This document shows positions 1-9,325 of a stretch of DNA of 64,000 nt, in pieces. The DNA comes from Citrobacter werkmanii NBRC 105721 (GTDB taxonomy: Bacteria; Pseudomonadota; Gammaproteobacteria; Enterobacterales; Enterobacteriaceae). Every line of letters begins with the position of its first letter. Positions within the stretch are counted from its first letter, which is position 1. The position numbers and the translations under genes are program-made. The notes below the pieces were generated by a model, which saw nothing but the letters and a program-made list of their open reading frames with translations, made no database searches and was not told the DNA's origin. The stretch spans positions 186,001 through 250,000 of the forward strand of contig BBMW01000003.1 in NCBI GenBank assembly GCA_000759755.1, read 5' to 3'.

Positions 1-1
1 T

Positions 2-1045
2 CATAATATAGATAAGGCACATCAAAATTTAGGAACCGCGCTCATTTTGCGTTTCTGTGTTGGTTTTTTATGTTTAATCGTGGCAGTGGGTGGGGTTGCT
101 TTTTTTAATGGTGCCCATTTTGCATTGTTAACCTTATTGGCTGGTGGTGGACTAGTATTTCAATGCGCTGATACAATTGATATTTGGTTTCAAAGTCAAA
201 GTCAGAGTAAAAGAACTGTTATAGCAAAGTTGTGCGCATACACTATTACAAATATAATGAGAGTTGTTCTAATATTATGTCACAGTCCGCTCTGGGCATT
301 CGCGTTACTACTTAGCATAGATGCGTTATTATCTGCGTTAGCGCTGACCTATGCGTATAGAAAATTTAGAACTAAACATCAGTGGTCTGCAACTGTAGAA
401 AAATGCAAATTATTACTTAGTGAGTCTTGGCCTTATTTAGTAAGTGGACTATCGATCATACTATATATGAGGATAGATCAGGTCATGATAAAAAATCTAT
501 TAGGTGAAGAATCATTAGGGGTTTATGCGGCCGCATTGCAATTTTCGACATTATGGAATTTTGTTCCGGTAACATTATCAGTGAGTTTGGCACCATATAT
601 TGCAAGAAAGAAGAGAGAGGGTGAGCATGAGTATTATAAAGCTATCGGAAATGTTTTTCTGATGTTTTCCTTCATTGGTTGGGGAATAACGTTAATAATT
701 TCAGTAATGTCTCCATTTATTATAGAAATTATGCTAGGAACCAATTATACCAACGGAATTGGAGTGCTTGCTATACATGTAGTGACAAACTTATTCATTT
801 GCTTAGGGGTAGCTCAAAGCTTATGGATTGTTAATGAAAGGAAAGGAGCATTTACTCTATATAAGTCGCTTACAGGTCTTGTCGTTTGCGGCATAGCAAA
901 TTTAACTTTAATTCCATACTATGGAATTAAAGGTGCCGCGATATCTGCAGTATTGTCCCAGTTTTCGGCATCTATACTATTTAATTTGTTTTTTGCTAAA
1001 AGAATTTTTTTGATGCAACTCAAAAGTTTATTTTTTTTAAGGTAA
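2..1045 (+). CDS. wzx: O-antigen flippase Wzx, 5'-truncated by window edge
   Basis: The reading frame is open to the left edge, so about 347 C-terminal residues of a longer protein are visible. It is a very hydrophobic polytopic protein with repeated membrane segments separated by short basic loops, and a central stretch near genomic position 470 (RIDQVMIKNLLGEESLGVYAA) typical of the MATE/MOP-type polysaccharide flippases. Wzx moves undecaprenyl-linked O units across the inner membrane. It is the first of a tightly packed, AT-rich + strand O-antigen cluster. A TTG at 47 could be mistaken for the start, but the family is longer and the upstream codons fit it. Family assignment is firm; the substrate cannot be read from sequence. 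Confidence 0.85.
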   Translation, partial: HNIDKAHQNLGTALILRFCVGFLCLIVAVGGVAFFNGAHFALLTLLAGGGLVFQCADTIDIWFQSQSQSKRTVIAKLCAYTITNIMRVVLILCHSPLWAFALLLSIDALLSALALTYAYRKFRTKHQWSATVEKCKLLLSESWPYLVSGLSIILYMRIDQVMIKNLLGEESLGVYAAALQFSTLWNFVPVTLSVSLAPYIARKKREGEHEYYKAIGNVFLMFSFIGWGITLIISVMSPFIIEIMLGTNYTNGIGVLAIHVVTNLFICLGVAQSLWIVNERKGAFTLYKSLTGLVVCGIANLTLIPYYGIKGAAISAVLSQFSASILFNLFFAKRIFLMQLKSLFFLR

Positions 1046-1061
1046 TAAACAGGAACGGAAA

Positions 1062-1973
1062 GTGAAAAAATATTCTCCTGTAATCGCTTTTGTCTATTCA
1101 CGACCTGAGCATACAAAAAAAATGTTAACGGCATTAAGTAAGAATAGTCTTGCAGAATATACTGACCTTATTATCTATTCAGACGGTGCAAAAACCCAGA
1201 AGGATGATGCCGGTGTCCAGGCTGTGCGAGAATATATTGACACTATAACTGGATTCAATAGTATAACGATAGTTAAGCAAGATAAAAATATTGGACTTGC
1301 TCAAAGTATAATTCAGGGCGTAACGGAAACAGTAAATAAGTTTGGGCGCGTAATTGTTCTTGAGGATGATATAGAGACATCACCTTATTTCTTAAAGTAT
1401 ATGAATGACGCATTAGATATGTACGCGGAAGTAAAAAAGGTAGGCTCTATTTCCGGTAGCAGCTATCCTGTCAAGATGGCCAATAATAATGAATCAACCT
1501 ACCTACTAAGAATTCCGCTGTGCTGGGGATGGGCTACATGGGCAGATCGATGGCAGAGCTTTAATAAAGATATTAATACAGTTAAACTAACTGATAAGAA
1601 AATTAAAGATTACATAAATTTTGATGGAGCATTTGATTTTTTTGAACAAGCTACGCTTAATGCTGATGGTAAACTTAATACATGGTTTATCTTCTGGTAT
1701 ATAACGCTAGCATCAAATAAGTGGTTGGCTCTTTTTCCGACAACAGTAATGGCGAAGAACATAGGTCACGATGGTTCAGGGGAAAACTGTAACGGTGATG
1801 ACATTTATAAAGATACTGCTATTGCTAATAAACCCATAGAGTTAAACCGAAAAGATGTTCTAATTGAAAGTAAAGATTATTATTTGGCACATATAGACTA
1901 TTTCAGAAGAAACAAAAAAAGCCTACTTGCCAGAGTTATTTCTTTTGTAAAAAGAAAGATAAAAGGGGCTTGA
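1062..1973 (+). CDS. glycosyltransferase, GT-A fold
   Basis: The 303-residue protein starts at a GTG preceded by a GGAA Shine-Dalgarno-like sequence. The N-terminus (SPVIAFVYSRPEHTKKMLTA) and the acidic motif VLEDDIETSPYFLKYMNDAL near residue 100 mark a nucleotide-sugar transferase of the GT-A fold, where the EDD cluster would bind the metal and donor. A second conserved block, LCWGWATWADRW, near residue 150 is typical of this family. The C-terminus is basic (KRKIKG), which suits association with the inner membrane. It should add one sugar of the O unit. Donor and linkage cannot be inferred. It sits 16 bases after wzx and ends just before the acyltransferase gene. Confidence 0.8.
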   Translation: MKKYSPVIAFVYSRPEHTKKMLTALSKNSLAEYTDLIIYSDGAKTQKDDAGVQAVREYIDTITGFNSITIVKQDKNIGLAQSIIQGVTETVNKFGRVIVLEDDIETSPYFLKYMNDALDMYAEVKKVGSISGSSYPVKMANNNESTYLLRIPLCWGWATWADRWQSFNKDINTVKLTDKKIKDYINFDGAFDFFEQATLNADGKLNTWFIFWYITLASNKWLALFPTTVMAKNIGHDGSGENCNGDDIYKDTAIANKPIELNRKDVLIESKDYYLAHIDYFRRNKKSLLARVISFVKRKIKGA

Positions 1974-1974
1974 T

Positions 1975-2655
1975 ATGGGATTTTTGAATAGATTTAAATC
2001 ATATCTGATAAAAAGAGACATAAATAAAAATGGTATGGGGATTTATATAGACCTGCTATCTTATGTTGATGAATATTCCACGTTTGAAGGTAATAATAGA
2101 ATTACTGGAAAATCCTCAATTTATAACTCACATATTGGGAGATATTCCTATGCCGTTGGAGCAAGCATAGGAAATGCTATGGTGGGCAGATTTTGCAGTA
2201 TTGCTATGGGTTCAAAAATTGGAGGGCTTGGCGCTCATCCAACGTCTTTAATATCAACACATCCAATTTTTTATTCTTCAAGAAAACAATGTGGTGTCTC
2301 GTTTACAAACGAAGATAAATTTGCAGAAGAAAAAACAACTATTTTAGGTAATGATGTTTGGGTTGGTGCCAATGCTATTATTATGGATGGTGTTAAAATA
2401 GGCGATGGTGCAATCATAGCAGCAGGTGCTGTTGTAACAAAAGATGTGCTGCCGTATGCGATTGTTGCTGGTGTTCCTGCTGTCGTTAAACGATTCCGCT
2501 GTTCTGCACAGCATGTAGATGTATTAAAGGATATAGAATGGTGGAATTGGTCTGAGACTGTTTTAAAAGATTATTTACATTTATTCCAGGGGGATATTAA
2601 AGATAATATAGTTGAATTAATTAGAGTAAGTAAAAAACTAAAGGAACATAATTGA
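1975..2655 (+). CDS. hexapeptide-repeat acyltransferase (CatB/xenobiotic type)
   Basis: This 226-residue protein has the left-handed beta-helix pattern of hexapeptide acyltransferases: irregular [LIV]-G-x4 repeats run from about residue 40 to 165, ending in a strong block (DVWVGANAIIMDGVKIGDGA followed by IIAAGAVVTKDV). The ISTHPIFYS segment supplies the histidine expected for catalysis. Such enzymes transfer acetyl groups from acetyl-CoA to sugars, so it probably O- or N-acetylates a residue of the O unit. It starts one base after the preceding stop and its own TGA abuts the ATG of wzy, suggesting translational coupling. Confidence 0.8.
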   Translation: MGFLNRFKSYLIKRDINKNGMGIYIDLLSYVDEYSTFEGNNRITGKSSIYNSHIGRYSYAVGASIGNAMVGRFCSIAMGSKIGGLGAHPTSLISTHPIFYSSRKQCGVSFTNEDKFAEEKTTILGNDVWVGANAIIMDGVKIGDGAIIAAGAVVTKDVLPYAIVAGVPAVVKRFRCSAQHVDVLKDIEWWNWSETVLKDYLHLFQGDIKDNIVELIRVSKKLKEHN

Positions 2656-3816
2656 ATGCAATTCAAAAGTAATAATGTATATAAAAGCATACTGTTATTA
2701 AGTTTTTTCTTCTCTGGTTTTAGCTTATATTCTGTATTTATACCTTTACTAATGTTGTCACTATTCCTAACAGTCTATAAAAATAAATCATTATACGCAG
2801 GAAGTGTCGCAACAAGTTGGAATGTATTATTCCTTGTTTTATTTGTGTTATGTGTTTTTATTATTGGATACTCTAGGCTATATCTTGACTCGCCCATAAA
2901 GTATGCAATGTATATTGTCTTTATGATAGTCTGTTTAACGCTAATATTAGTTAATAATATTGAGAATGCTAAGGAAATGTTGCTTTTTCTTATTCTCGGT
3001 ATTTTTGTTAGAGCAGAATTTGTTGTTATTTATAGTTTTCTTGAACCTTCTGGAGTTTATGGATACGGTAAATTGCTGGATCCATTTAGTCATGAGGAAA
3101 TTAACTCGCCCGGAATAAGTAACTCACTAGCTATTGTGTTTATGTATTTATTAGTTGCGTTTAAAGCTAATACGTTTAACAAAAGAATTTTTCTGACATT
3201 ATTATATCCTCTGCTTTTATTATCATCGATATTCCTTGGTGGACGTACGTTTTTTATTATTGCAATTATTAGTTTGTTTTATCAATACAGTAGAAATATA
3301 AATCTGAAAGCAACCATTTGGTTTTGTTTAATAAGCATTGGTGCCCTAATTACGTTTTCTCTAATATTTAAAGATTTGCCAGTTTTTGATAGGTATTTCA
3401 ATTTGGTGTTTGAACGGTTTGGAAGTGAAGGGCTGAAATCAGCTAGATTTGAGCTTATACAAGATGGAATCACAAAATTCCTGATGCAACCTATGGGTGG
3501 ATTTACACCGCATGCAAGTGAGTATTCTGGAAATTGGTATCATAACATTTATTTAGATAGCGCCAGAGTTGCCGGATTTATACCCCTGATCATGTTCCTT
3601 TTTTCTAACTTTATTCTTTTCTTTAGCTATTTAAAATATAAAAAGCAAAATGGGAAATTTAAGAGTCCGTATTTCTTTTTGTCGGTTTTAACACTAATAG
3701 TAATGTGTCAGGATGTAGTTCTTGAGGGTAATATGATGTTGCTGATCTGTTATGCTCTATTTACGACTATGCATATTCAGACCGGGAGGTATAATAAAAA
3801 TGGAAGTATATTATAG
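2656..3816 (+). CDS. wzy: O-antigen polymerase Wzy
   Basis: The 386-residue protein is almost entirely hydrophobic, with about ten predicted membrane segments and one larger loop around residues 230-300 containing basic and aromatic residues (ERFGSEGLKSARFELIQDG, then GGFTPHASEYSGNWYHNIYLD). That architecture, together with position in a cluster that has wzx but no other polytopic protein of this size, identifies the Wzy polymerase that joins undecaprenyl-linked O units in the periplasm. Wzy proteins share little sequence, so the call rests on topology and context. The ATG directly follows the preceding TGA. The end overlaps the next gene's start by 17 bases. Confidence 0.8.
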   Translation: MQFKSNNVYKSILLLSFFFSGFSLYSVFIPLLMLSLFLTVYKNKSLYAGSVATSWNVLFLVLFVLCVFIIGYSRLYLDSPIKYAMYIVFMIVCLTLILVNNIENAKEMLLFLILGIFVRAEFVVIYSFLEPSGVYGYGKLLDPFSHEEINSPGISNSLAIVFMYLLVAFKANTFNKRIFLTLLYPLLLLSSIFLGGRTFFIIAIISLFYQYSRNINLKATIWFCLISIGALITFSLIFKDLPVFDRYFNLVFERFGSEGLKSARFELIQDGITKFLMQPMGGFTPHASEYSGNWYHNIYLDSARVAGFIPLIMFLFSNFILFFSYLKYKKQNGKFKSPYFFLSVLTLIVMCQDVVLEGNMMLLICYALFTTMHIQTGRYNKNGSIL

Positions 3817-4942
3817 AGTAAATGATTATTATCCTTTGGGTGCTGAAGGGAGCTCTGCTGCGAGTTCGGTGCGGCATAGAGTTGATAGAGTTTGCCGATG
3901 TCTTCCAGATGGAAGTGAACTTAAAATATATTCAATTATTAAATCTAGAAATGTATCAATCGTAAAACGCGAAAAACATAATATTTCGAATACGCAACAG
4001 TGTATAACATATTGTGTTGCCTCTAATTTTTTAGGTGCAATATTAAAAGGGTTTATTTCGATTTTTTTAATGTTCTATCTTATATTTAAAATAATGGGTA
4101 GAGGGAAGTATGTCCTGATCTACAATTTATTACCTGCTAATATCCTTGTTTATATATTACCCACATATATTTTCCCTTGGATATTGAAGAAAACTATATT
4201 TCAAGTTGAGGAAATATACAGTGTCTATGATTTTTCTTTTCTTAAGCGGTTTTTAACGCAGTGTTCGGAAAATTTTGTTTTCAAAAAAGGGCATAATTTC
4301 ATTGTCGTTAATGAAAATGTCAGAAATCTAATTAAGAGAAAAGATGCAAATTCAATAGTTGACTATGGATACAATTCTAGAAATGGTAATACAATTAAAC
4401 CTAGCTCAACACCAGGAAATATTATTTATACTGGGAGATTAGATTTCGTTGGTGGTATAGAAGTACTCTTACAGGCTCTGACTGATTTACCTACGGATAT
4501 AAAAAATAAGTTAGTAATTACCGGTAATGGGGGCTTAAAAGAACATGTTGTTACCTGTACAAATGAGCTAGGAATTTCTTATCGGGGTTTTCTTAATGAA
4601 TCTGATTATAATTCATTGCTGTTAGATGCAAAAATAAGCATTAACCCACTTCGGTCGCAATGTAAATTCTCTTTTTATTCATTTCCATCAAAAGTACTAC
4701 AGTACTTGGAGTATGGTTGTGTTGTTATTTCGAGTGGGATTTCACAACCTGAATTGGAAGAATATTTTGCGGATGAGTTATTGACTTATGAAAATGATGA
4801 CCCTGTAAAACTTAACTCTTTAATTAGAGAAGCAAATCTGCTGAATTTTGATAAAATGACAATAATAAATAAGTATAATGTCTTCATGGAGATGAAAGAA
4901 CATAAGCTAAGGTCCTTTTTCACGACAGTTTTAGGAGGATGA
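3800..4942 (+). CDS. glycosyltransferase, GT-B fold (GT4-like)
   Basis: The start is taken at the ATG at 3800, preceded by GGGAGGT at 3784-3790, giving 380 residues (MEVYYRVNDYYPLG...). A longer frame from 3752 is possible but lacks a good ribosome site and lies wholly inside wzy. The C-terminal half carries the GT4-type donor domain (IIYTGRLDFVGGIEVLLQAL, then VITGNGGLKEHV and SKVLQYLEYGCVVISS). A hydrophobic stretch near residues 75-130 suggests membrane association. It should add one sugar of the O unit; mannose or fucose are possible since GDP-mannose and GDP-fucose are made by the cluster, but specificity is not readable. Confidence 0.8.
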   Translation: MEVYYRVNDYYPLGAEGSSAASSVRHRVDRVCRCLPDGSELKIYSIIKSRNVSIVKREKHNISNTQQCITYCVASNFLGAILKGFISIFLMFYLIFKIMGRGKYVLIYNLLPANILVYILPTYIFPWILKKTIFQVEEIYSVYDFSFLKRFLTQCSENFVFKKGHNFIVVNENVRNLIKRKDANSIVDYGYNSRNGNTIKPSSTPGNIIYTGRLDFVGGIEVLLQALTDLPTDIKNKLVITGNGGLKEHVVTCTNELGISYRGFLNESDYNSLLLDAKISINPLRSQCKFSFYSFPSKVLQYLEYGCVVISSGISQPELEEYFADELLTYENDDPVKLNSLIREANLLNFDKMTIINKYNVFMEMKEHKLRSFFTTVLGG

Positions 4943-4946
4943 TATT

Positions 4947-5606
4947 TTGAAATTGGCTGTTTTTGATATATGCGGTACGTTATACCATGACAATACTACA
5001 TATTCATTTTTGCGTTGGCTTTCTAAAAAAAACATAATAAAGTATAACAAGAGTATAATGAATGCCCCATATATATTGCGTGCGCTGAATGTAATATATT
5101 CATCCTTCAGTAGGAAGGATGTTTATAGGATTTTACAGGTAAAACAATTATCTGATTTCTCATTCGATGATATCAATAAATGGGCAAGGGAATTCGTAGA
5201 TGAACTAGAAGAGAATCGCATATATAGCACAAATATTTTGATGGAGGAATATAAGAAACAAGGGTATAAAATTGTGATCGCAAGTGCAACTATCGAACCT
5301 GTAGCAAGGGCAATTGCTCAAAAACTAGGTGTCGAGTATTATTCTTCAACAATTGGTTTTTTAAATAATAAGTGCACAGGTGAAATTAATAAGGATCTGT
5401 TATTTTTAAAGAAAGACACTTTGTTGCATTTATTAAAAAAAGCAGAAACCACAATAGTCGTTACTGATAACTACACAGATATAGAGTTAGTTTTAGTGAG
5501 CGATCATTCTCATATTATTGTACGCAATGATAGAGATATAGAAAAATGGAATAGGTGTCTTAAAGCAAATGCTCGCAAAGTTGATTTTATTAAGAAGGAT
5601 GCTTAA
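4947..5606 (+). CDS. HAD-superfamily (subclass IB-like) protein, possible phosphatase
   Basis: The 219-residue protein begins at TTG with a strong AGGAGG at 4933-4938. The N-terminus AVFDICGTLYHDNTTYSF is HAD motif I, but the second aspartate of the usual DxD is cysteine (D7-I-C9). Motif II (IVIASAT), a lysine-rich motif III region and motif IV (VVTDNYTDIEL) are recognisable. A helical cap lies between motifs I and II. Its stop overlaps the first base of the next gene, which encodes a UbiA-like membrane protein, so the two probably act together. A phosphatase acting on a phosphorylated glycosyl product is the simplest reading; loss of the general acid Asp makes an altered chemistry possible. 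Confidence 0.65.
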   Translation: MKLAVFDICGTLYHDNTTYSFLRWLSKKNIIKYNKSIMNAPYILRALNVIYSSFSRKDVYRILQVKQLSDFSFDDINKWAREFVDELEENRIYSTNILMEEYKKQGYKIVIASATIEPVARAIAQKLGVEYYSSTIGFLNNKCTGEINKDLLFLKKDTLLHLLKKAETTIVVTDNYTDIELVLVSDHSHIIVRNDRDIEKWNRCLKANARKVDFIKKDA

Positions 5607-6403
5607 TGAATAAATATATTATATATTTTCCATTCGGATATACTTTCTTATCTCGTATTAAGACCTCTTCTAAATTTATTAGTTTTTTACTCACAATACC
5701 TTTACCTTGTTTTTTGTTCTTTTATTTTGGGTTGCTAGATGTTGAGGCGAGAACCTTATCTCTGGGGATCGTTTTTATTTTGACATACTCCATTTTATAT
5801 ATTTTTTATGAGAATGGATATGTAGAAAATGATATTAAAACGGTAAAAAAGGAAGTGAATCCAACATTAAGAATTGTTGGTGAGTTGTATAATTACATAG
5901 ACGATAACTATTACAGAATTATCATCATTAGAGTTTTTTTCTATGCTCTATCACTTTACTTTTTGTCTTTTTTTACTATTGGCGATGTCATTGTAAAAGT
6001 TGTTTTTTTCTCTATTGCAACCAGTGTGATTTATTTTTTTCACAATAGAACTCGAAATGCGATGAAGGTATTTACTTTCTTGTTATTATCCTCATCGCGA
6101 TTTGTTTTTCCACTGATGGTCTTTTCATCTTATATAACCACGGAAAAGATCGAATATATACCATTGTCACTTTTTATATATACAATCCCAGCATTCTTTA
6201 TATATTCAGCCAAGACATTTACAATAATGCAATTCGTAATTGGGCACGAAAATAAATACAAATTAATATACTATGCATCTACGTGTATTGTTTTTTTGAT
6301 TTTGTATTATTTGGTGCCAAGTATTGACGTTTTATTGTTAATGGCTGCTATACTTTTTTATATGTTATTACTTATTTCTTTAAAAAAGATATTAAATAAA
6401 TAA
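5606..6403 (+). CDS. polytopic membrane protein, UbiA-like
   Basis: The 265-residue protein has about eight hydrophobic segments. After the second or third lies a polar cytoplasmic stretch ENGYVENDIKTVKKEVNPT, which resembles the first Asp-rich loop of UbiA-type prenyl/phosphoribosyl transferases (N-D, then a basic run and NPTxR) though most of the usual aspartates are missing. The start overlaps the stop of the HAD gene by one base. UbiA-fold proteins include the mycobacterial decaprenyl-phosphate phosphoribosyltransferase, so a role in forming a lipid- or glycan-linked sugar is plausible. The UbiA assignment is by motif and topology only; another possibility is a generic O-antigen membrane protein of unknown role. 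Confidence 0.5.
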   Translation: MNKYIIYFPFGYTFLSRIKTSSKFISFLLTIPLPCFLFFYFGLLDVEARTLSLGIVFILTYSILYIFYENGYVENDIKTVKKEVNPTLRIVGELYNYIDDNYYRIIIIRVFFYALSLYFLSFFTIGDVIVKVVFFSIATSVIYFFHNRTRNAMKVFTFLLLSSSRFVFPLMVFSSYITTEKIEYIPLSLFIYTIPAFFIYSAKTFTIMQFVIGHENKYKLIYYASTCIVFLILYYLVPSIDVLLLMAAILFYMLLLISLKKILNK

Positions 6404-6414
6404 ATGGAGTGTCA

Positions 6415-7215
6415 ATGTCTAAAGTATGTTGCAGATTAGCAGGTGGGCTAGGCAATCAGATCTTTCAATATGGCGCTTCACTTCTTATTAGCAAAAAAAG
6501 TACGGTTCCATTGATTGCACTTGATGATTCTGAGTTAAAAAAATATAAGGCAGTAAGGAAAAATGAATTACCAATTTATTTTAAATTGGTTAGTTCATCG
6601 ATAAAGAATCATAGTATTCTCAAGTTGCGTTTACCCCGAATGAAAGCAATTGCAAAATACAGTGATAGGTTTGTTGGTGACTATAATTTTAATCGAGTGG
6701 CTAATAAAATAATCCCTGCACAAAACTATTACTTGGATGGTTATTTCCAAAGTTGTCTTGACCAAAGTCTTTTCGATGAAATGCTTGAGGTTCTGAAAAA
6801 AGACTACCGATACACCAATCTTGGAATTCAAAAGAGCATTTGCGCAGTTCATATTCGTGGTGGTGATTTTTTAACTGCAAAATACAGTGGGATTGCTGAT
6901 GTAAATTATTATCTGGAACAGTTGGCTAAGGTCAAAGAGTTGAATGTTGCAGAGCGATTTGTTATCGTAACAGATGATAAAAAATATGCTTCTGATATAG
7001 CCAATAAAATGGCTATAAAATATTCATTTTCCGAAGGCAATATGCTTGATGATTTTTTATTGTTAGCACAATCTGAAACTAAGATATTATCTAATAGTAC
7101 GTTTTCTATTTGGGCATCAGCTTTAGGCTACCAACCTGGGTGCATTGTTTTTGCCCCCAAGAAGTTAACGGTTCAGGACTCTAGAAATTTCATTCTTCCT
7201 GGTGAGTTAAGTTAA
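6415..7215 (+). CDS. GT11 family glycosyltransferase, probable alpha-1,2-fucosyltransferase
   Basis: The N-terminus CRLAGGLGNQIFQYGASLLI and the HxRxGD-type motif AVHIRGGDFL near residue 145 are signatures of GT11 alpha-1,2-fucosyltransferases, which use GDP-L-fucose. The C-terminal block SNSTFSIWASALG is also characteristic. The ATG at 6415 is preferred because GGAG at 6405-6408 is six bases upstream; a GTG at 6409 would leave no spacing. The gene precedes gmd-fcl, which make the donor, so context and family agree. The protein has 266 residues, slightly short for the family but with all motifs present. The acceptor sugar is unknown. Confidence 0.85.
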   Translation: MSKVCCRLAGGLGNQIFQYGASLLISKKSTVPLIALDDSELKKYKAVRKNELPIYFKLVSSSIKNHSILKLRLPRMKAIAKYSDRFVGDYNFNRVANKIIPAQNYYLDGYFQSCLDQSLFDEMLEVLKKDYRYTNLGIQKSICAVHIRGGDFLTAKYSGIADVNYYLEQLAKVKELNVAERFVIVTDDKKYASDIANKMAIKYSFSEGNMLDDFLLLAQSETKILSNSTFSIWASALGYQPGCIVFAPKKLTVQDSRNFILPGELS

Positions 7216-7238
7216 TAATATAAGGAGTTATTTAAAAA

Positions 7239-8354
7239 ATGAAAGTTGCTTTAATTACTGGCGTGACTGGGCAGGATGGTTCATATTTGGCGGAGCTTTT
7301 GCTGGAAAAAGGTTATGAAGTTCATGGCATTAAGCGTCGTGCTTCTTCGTTTAATACTGAACGCGTGGATCACATTTATCAAGACCCACATTCCAGCAAC
7401 CCGAAATTTCATTTGCATTACGGCGATCTGACAGACTCTTCTAACCTTACTCGTATTCTGAAAGAAGTTCAGCCGGATGAAGTCTATAACCTTGGTGCAA
7501 TGAGTCACGTAGCAGTTTCCTTTGAGTCTCCGGAATACACTGCTGATGTCGATGCTATGGGGACATTGCGTCTATTGGAAGCCATTCGTTTCCTTGGTCT
7601 GGAAAAGAAGACCCGTTTCTATCAAGCATCCACTTCTGAACTTTACGGCCTAGTGCAAGAAATTCCGCAAAAAGAGACCACCCCGTTCTACCCGCGCTCT
7701 CCGTATGCTGTTGCTAAACTGTATGCCTACTGGATTACAGTGAATTACCGTGAATCATATGGCATTTATGCCTGTAACGGTATTCTATTCAACCACGAGT
7801 CGCCGCGTCGTGGCGAAACCTTTGTGACCCGTAAAATTACCCGTGCTATTGCTAACATCGCACAAGGTCTAGAGTCCTGCTTGTATCTTGGCAATATGGA
7901 TTCTCTGCGCGACTGGGGACATGCGAAGGACTACGTAAAGATGCAGTGGATGATGCTGCAACAGGATGAACCGGAAGACTTTGTTATTGCTACTGGTGTG
8001 CAGTACTCCGTACGTCAGTTTGTTGAAATGGCCGCAGCCCAGTTGGGAATCGAATTACGTTTTGAAGGTAAAGGTGTCGAGGAGAAGGGGATCGTGGTTT
8101 CAGTTACCGGCGATGATGCTCCCGGCGTGAAGGTGGGAGATGTAATTATTGCTGTAGATCCGCGCTATTTCCGTCCTGCAGAAGTAGAAACTCTGCTAGG
8201 TGATCCGAGCAAAGCACACGAAAAACTAGGCTGGAAACCGGAAATCACACTTTCGGAGATGGTATCTGAAATGGTTGCGAAAGATCTGGAGGCAGCGAAG
8301 AAACACTCTCTGTTAAAGTCTCACGGATTTAATGTCAGTTTATCTCAGGAATAA
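7239..8354 (+). CDS. gmd: GDP-mannose 4,6-dehydratase
   Basis: Gmd converts GDP-D-mannose to GDP-4-keto-6-deoxymannose, the first step to GDP-L-fucose. The 371-residue protein shows the short-chain dehydrogenase nucleotide loop [15 protein letters not shown] at the start, the catalytic region [10 protein letters not shown] and the YxxxK signature [12 protein letters not shown], and the substrate-binding block [20 protein letters not shown]. Length and motifs are intact. A good ribosome site (AAGGAG) precedes the ATG. It is followed after three bases by fcl. Base composition rises here compared with the AT-rich genes upstream, suggesting the fucose set was acquired as a separate block. Confidence 0.97.
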   Translation: MKVALITGVTGQDGSYLAELLLEKGYEVHGIKRRASSFNTERVDHIYQDPHSSNPKFHLHYGDLTDSSNLTRILKEVQPDEVYNLGAMSHVAVSFESPEYTADVDAMGTLRLLEAIRFLGLEKKTRFYQASTSELYGLVQEIPQKETTPFYPRSPYAVAKLYAYWITVNYRESYGIYACNGILFNHESPRRGETFVTRKITRAIANIAQGLESCLYLGNMDSLRDWGHAKDYVKMQWMMLQQDEPEDFVIATGVQYSVRQFVEMAAAQLGIELRFEGKGVEEKGIVVSVTGDDAPGVKVGDVIIAVDPRYFRPAEVETLLGDPSKAHEKLGWKPEITLSEMVSEMVAKDLEAAKKHSLLKSHGFNVSLSQE

Positions 8355-8357
8355 TCG

Positions 8358-9323
8358 ATGAACAGACAACGTATTTTTATTGCTGGTCATCGCGGAATGG
8401 TGGGTTCCGCGATTGTTCGCCAGTTAGAACAACGCGGTGATGTGGATCTGGTGCTGCGTAGCCGAGATGAACTGAACTTGCTCGACAGTAAGGCTGTTTT
8501 AGACTTTTTTGCCGCCGAGCGTATAGATCAGGTCTATCTGGCTGCGGCTAAGGTGGGAGGCATTGTTGCCAACAACACTTACCCAGCCGATTTCATTTTC
8601 GAAAATATGATGATAGAGAGCAACATTATTCATGCGGCGCATCTGCACGACGTGAACAAATTGTTATTTCTCGGCTCTTCCTGTATTTACCCTAAGATGG
8701 CGAAACAGCCAATGGCGGAGAGTGAACTGCTGCAGGGCTCGCTCGAACCAACTAATGAACCATATGCTATTGCTAAGATCGCCGGAATAAAGCTGTGTGA
8801 GTCCTATAACCGCCAATACGGTCGTGATTATCGCTCGGTGATGCCGACAAACCTATACGGGCCCCACGACAACTTCCACCCGAGTAACTCGCATGTTATC
8901 CCGGCGCTGTTGCGTCGTTTTCATGAAGCGACGATGCAAAATGCCTCAGAGGTGATTGTGTGGGGAAGCGGCACGCCAATGCGTGAGTTCTTGCATGTAG
9001 ATGATATGGCAGCAGCCAGTATTCACGTTATGGAATTGGACCGCGAAGTTTGGCAGGAAAACACCCAGCCAATGCTATCTCACATTAATGTTGGTACAGG
9101 TGTGGACTGTTCCATTCGTGAGCTAGCTCAAACAATCGCACGAGTGGTGGGCTACAGAGGACAGGTGCTATTTGATGCGAGCAAACCGGACGGCACTCCC
9201 CGCAAATTACTTGACGTCTCGAGACTAAAAAAATTGGGCTGGCAGTTCGGCATTTCACTCGAAGATGGCCTGGGCAGCACATATCATTGGTTCCTTGAGA
9301 ATCAACATCGATTCCGGGGGTAA
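8358..9323 (+). CDS. fcl: GDP-L-fucose synthase (epimerase/reductase)
   Basis: Fcl (WcaG) carries out the 3,5-epimerisation and NADPH-dependent reduction that complete GDP-L-fucose. The 321-residue protein has the Rossmann motif [11 protein letters not shown] near residue 8, the LGSSCIYPK block with the catalytic serine, and the YxxxK element [10 protein letters not shown]. The C-terminal [15 protein letters not shown] segment is typical. It lies three bases after gmd and two before gmm, an arrangement shared with colanic acid and many O-antigen clusters. Nothing is missing. Confidence 0.97.
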   Translation: MNRQRIFIAGHRGMVGSAIVRQLEQRGDVDLVLRSRDELNLLDSKAVLDFFAAERIDQVYLAAAKVGGIVANNTYPADFIFENMMIESNIIHAAHLHDVNKLLFLGSSCIYPKMAKQPMAESELLQGSLEPTNEPYAIAKIAGIKLCESYNRQYGRDYRSVMPTNLYGPHDNFHPSNSHVIPALLRRFHEATMQNASEVIVWGSGTPMREFLHVDDMAAASIHVMELDREVWQENTQPMLSHINVGTGVDCSIRELAQTIARVVGYRGQVLFDASKPDGTPRKLLDVSRLKKLGWQFGISLEDGLGSTYHWFLENQHRFRG

Positions 9324-9325
9324 GT

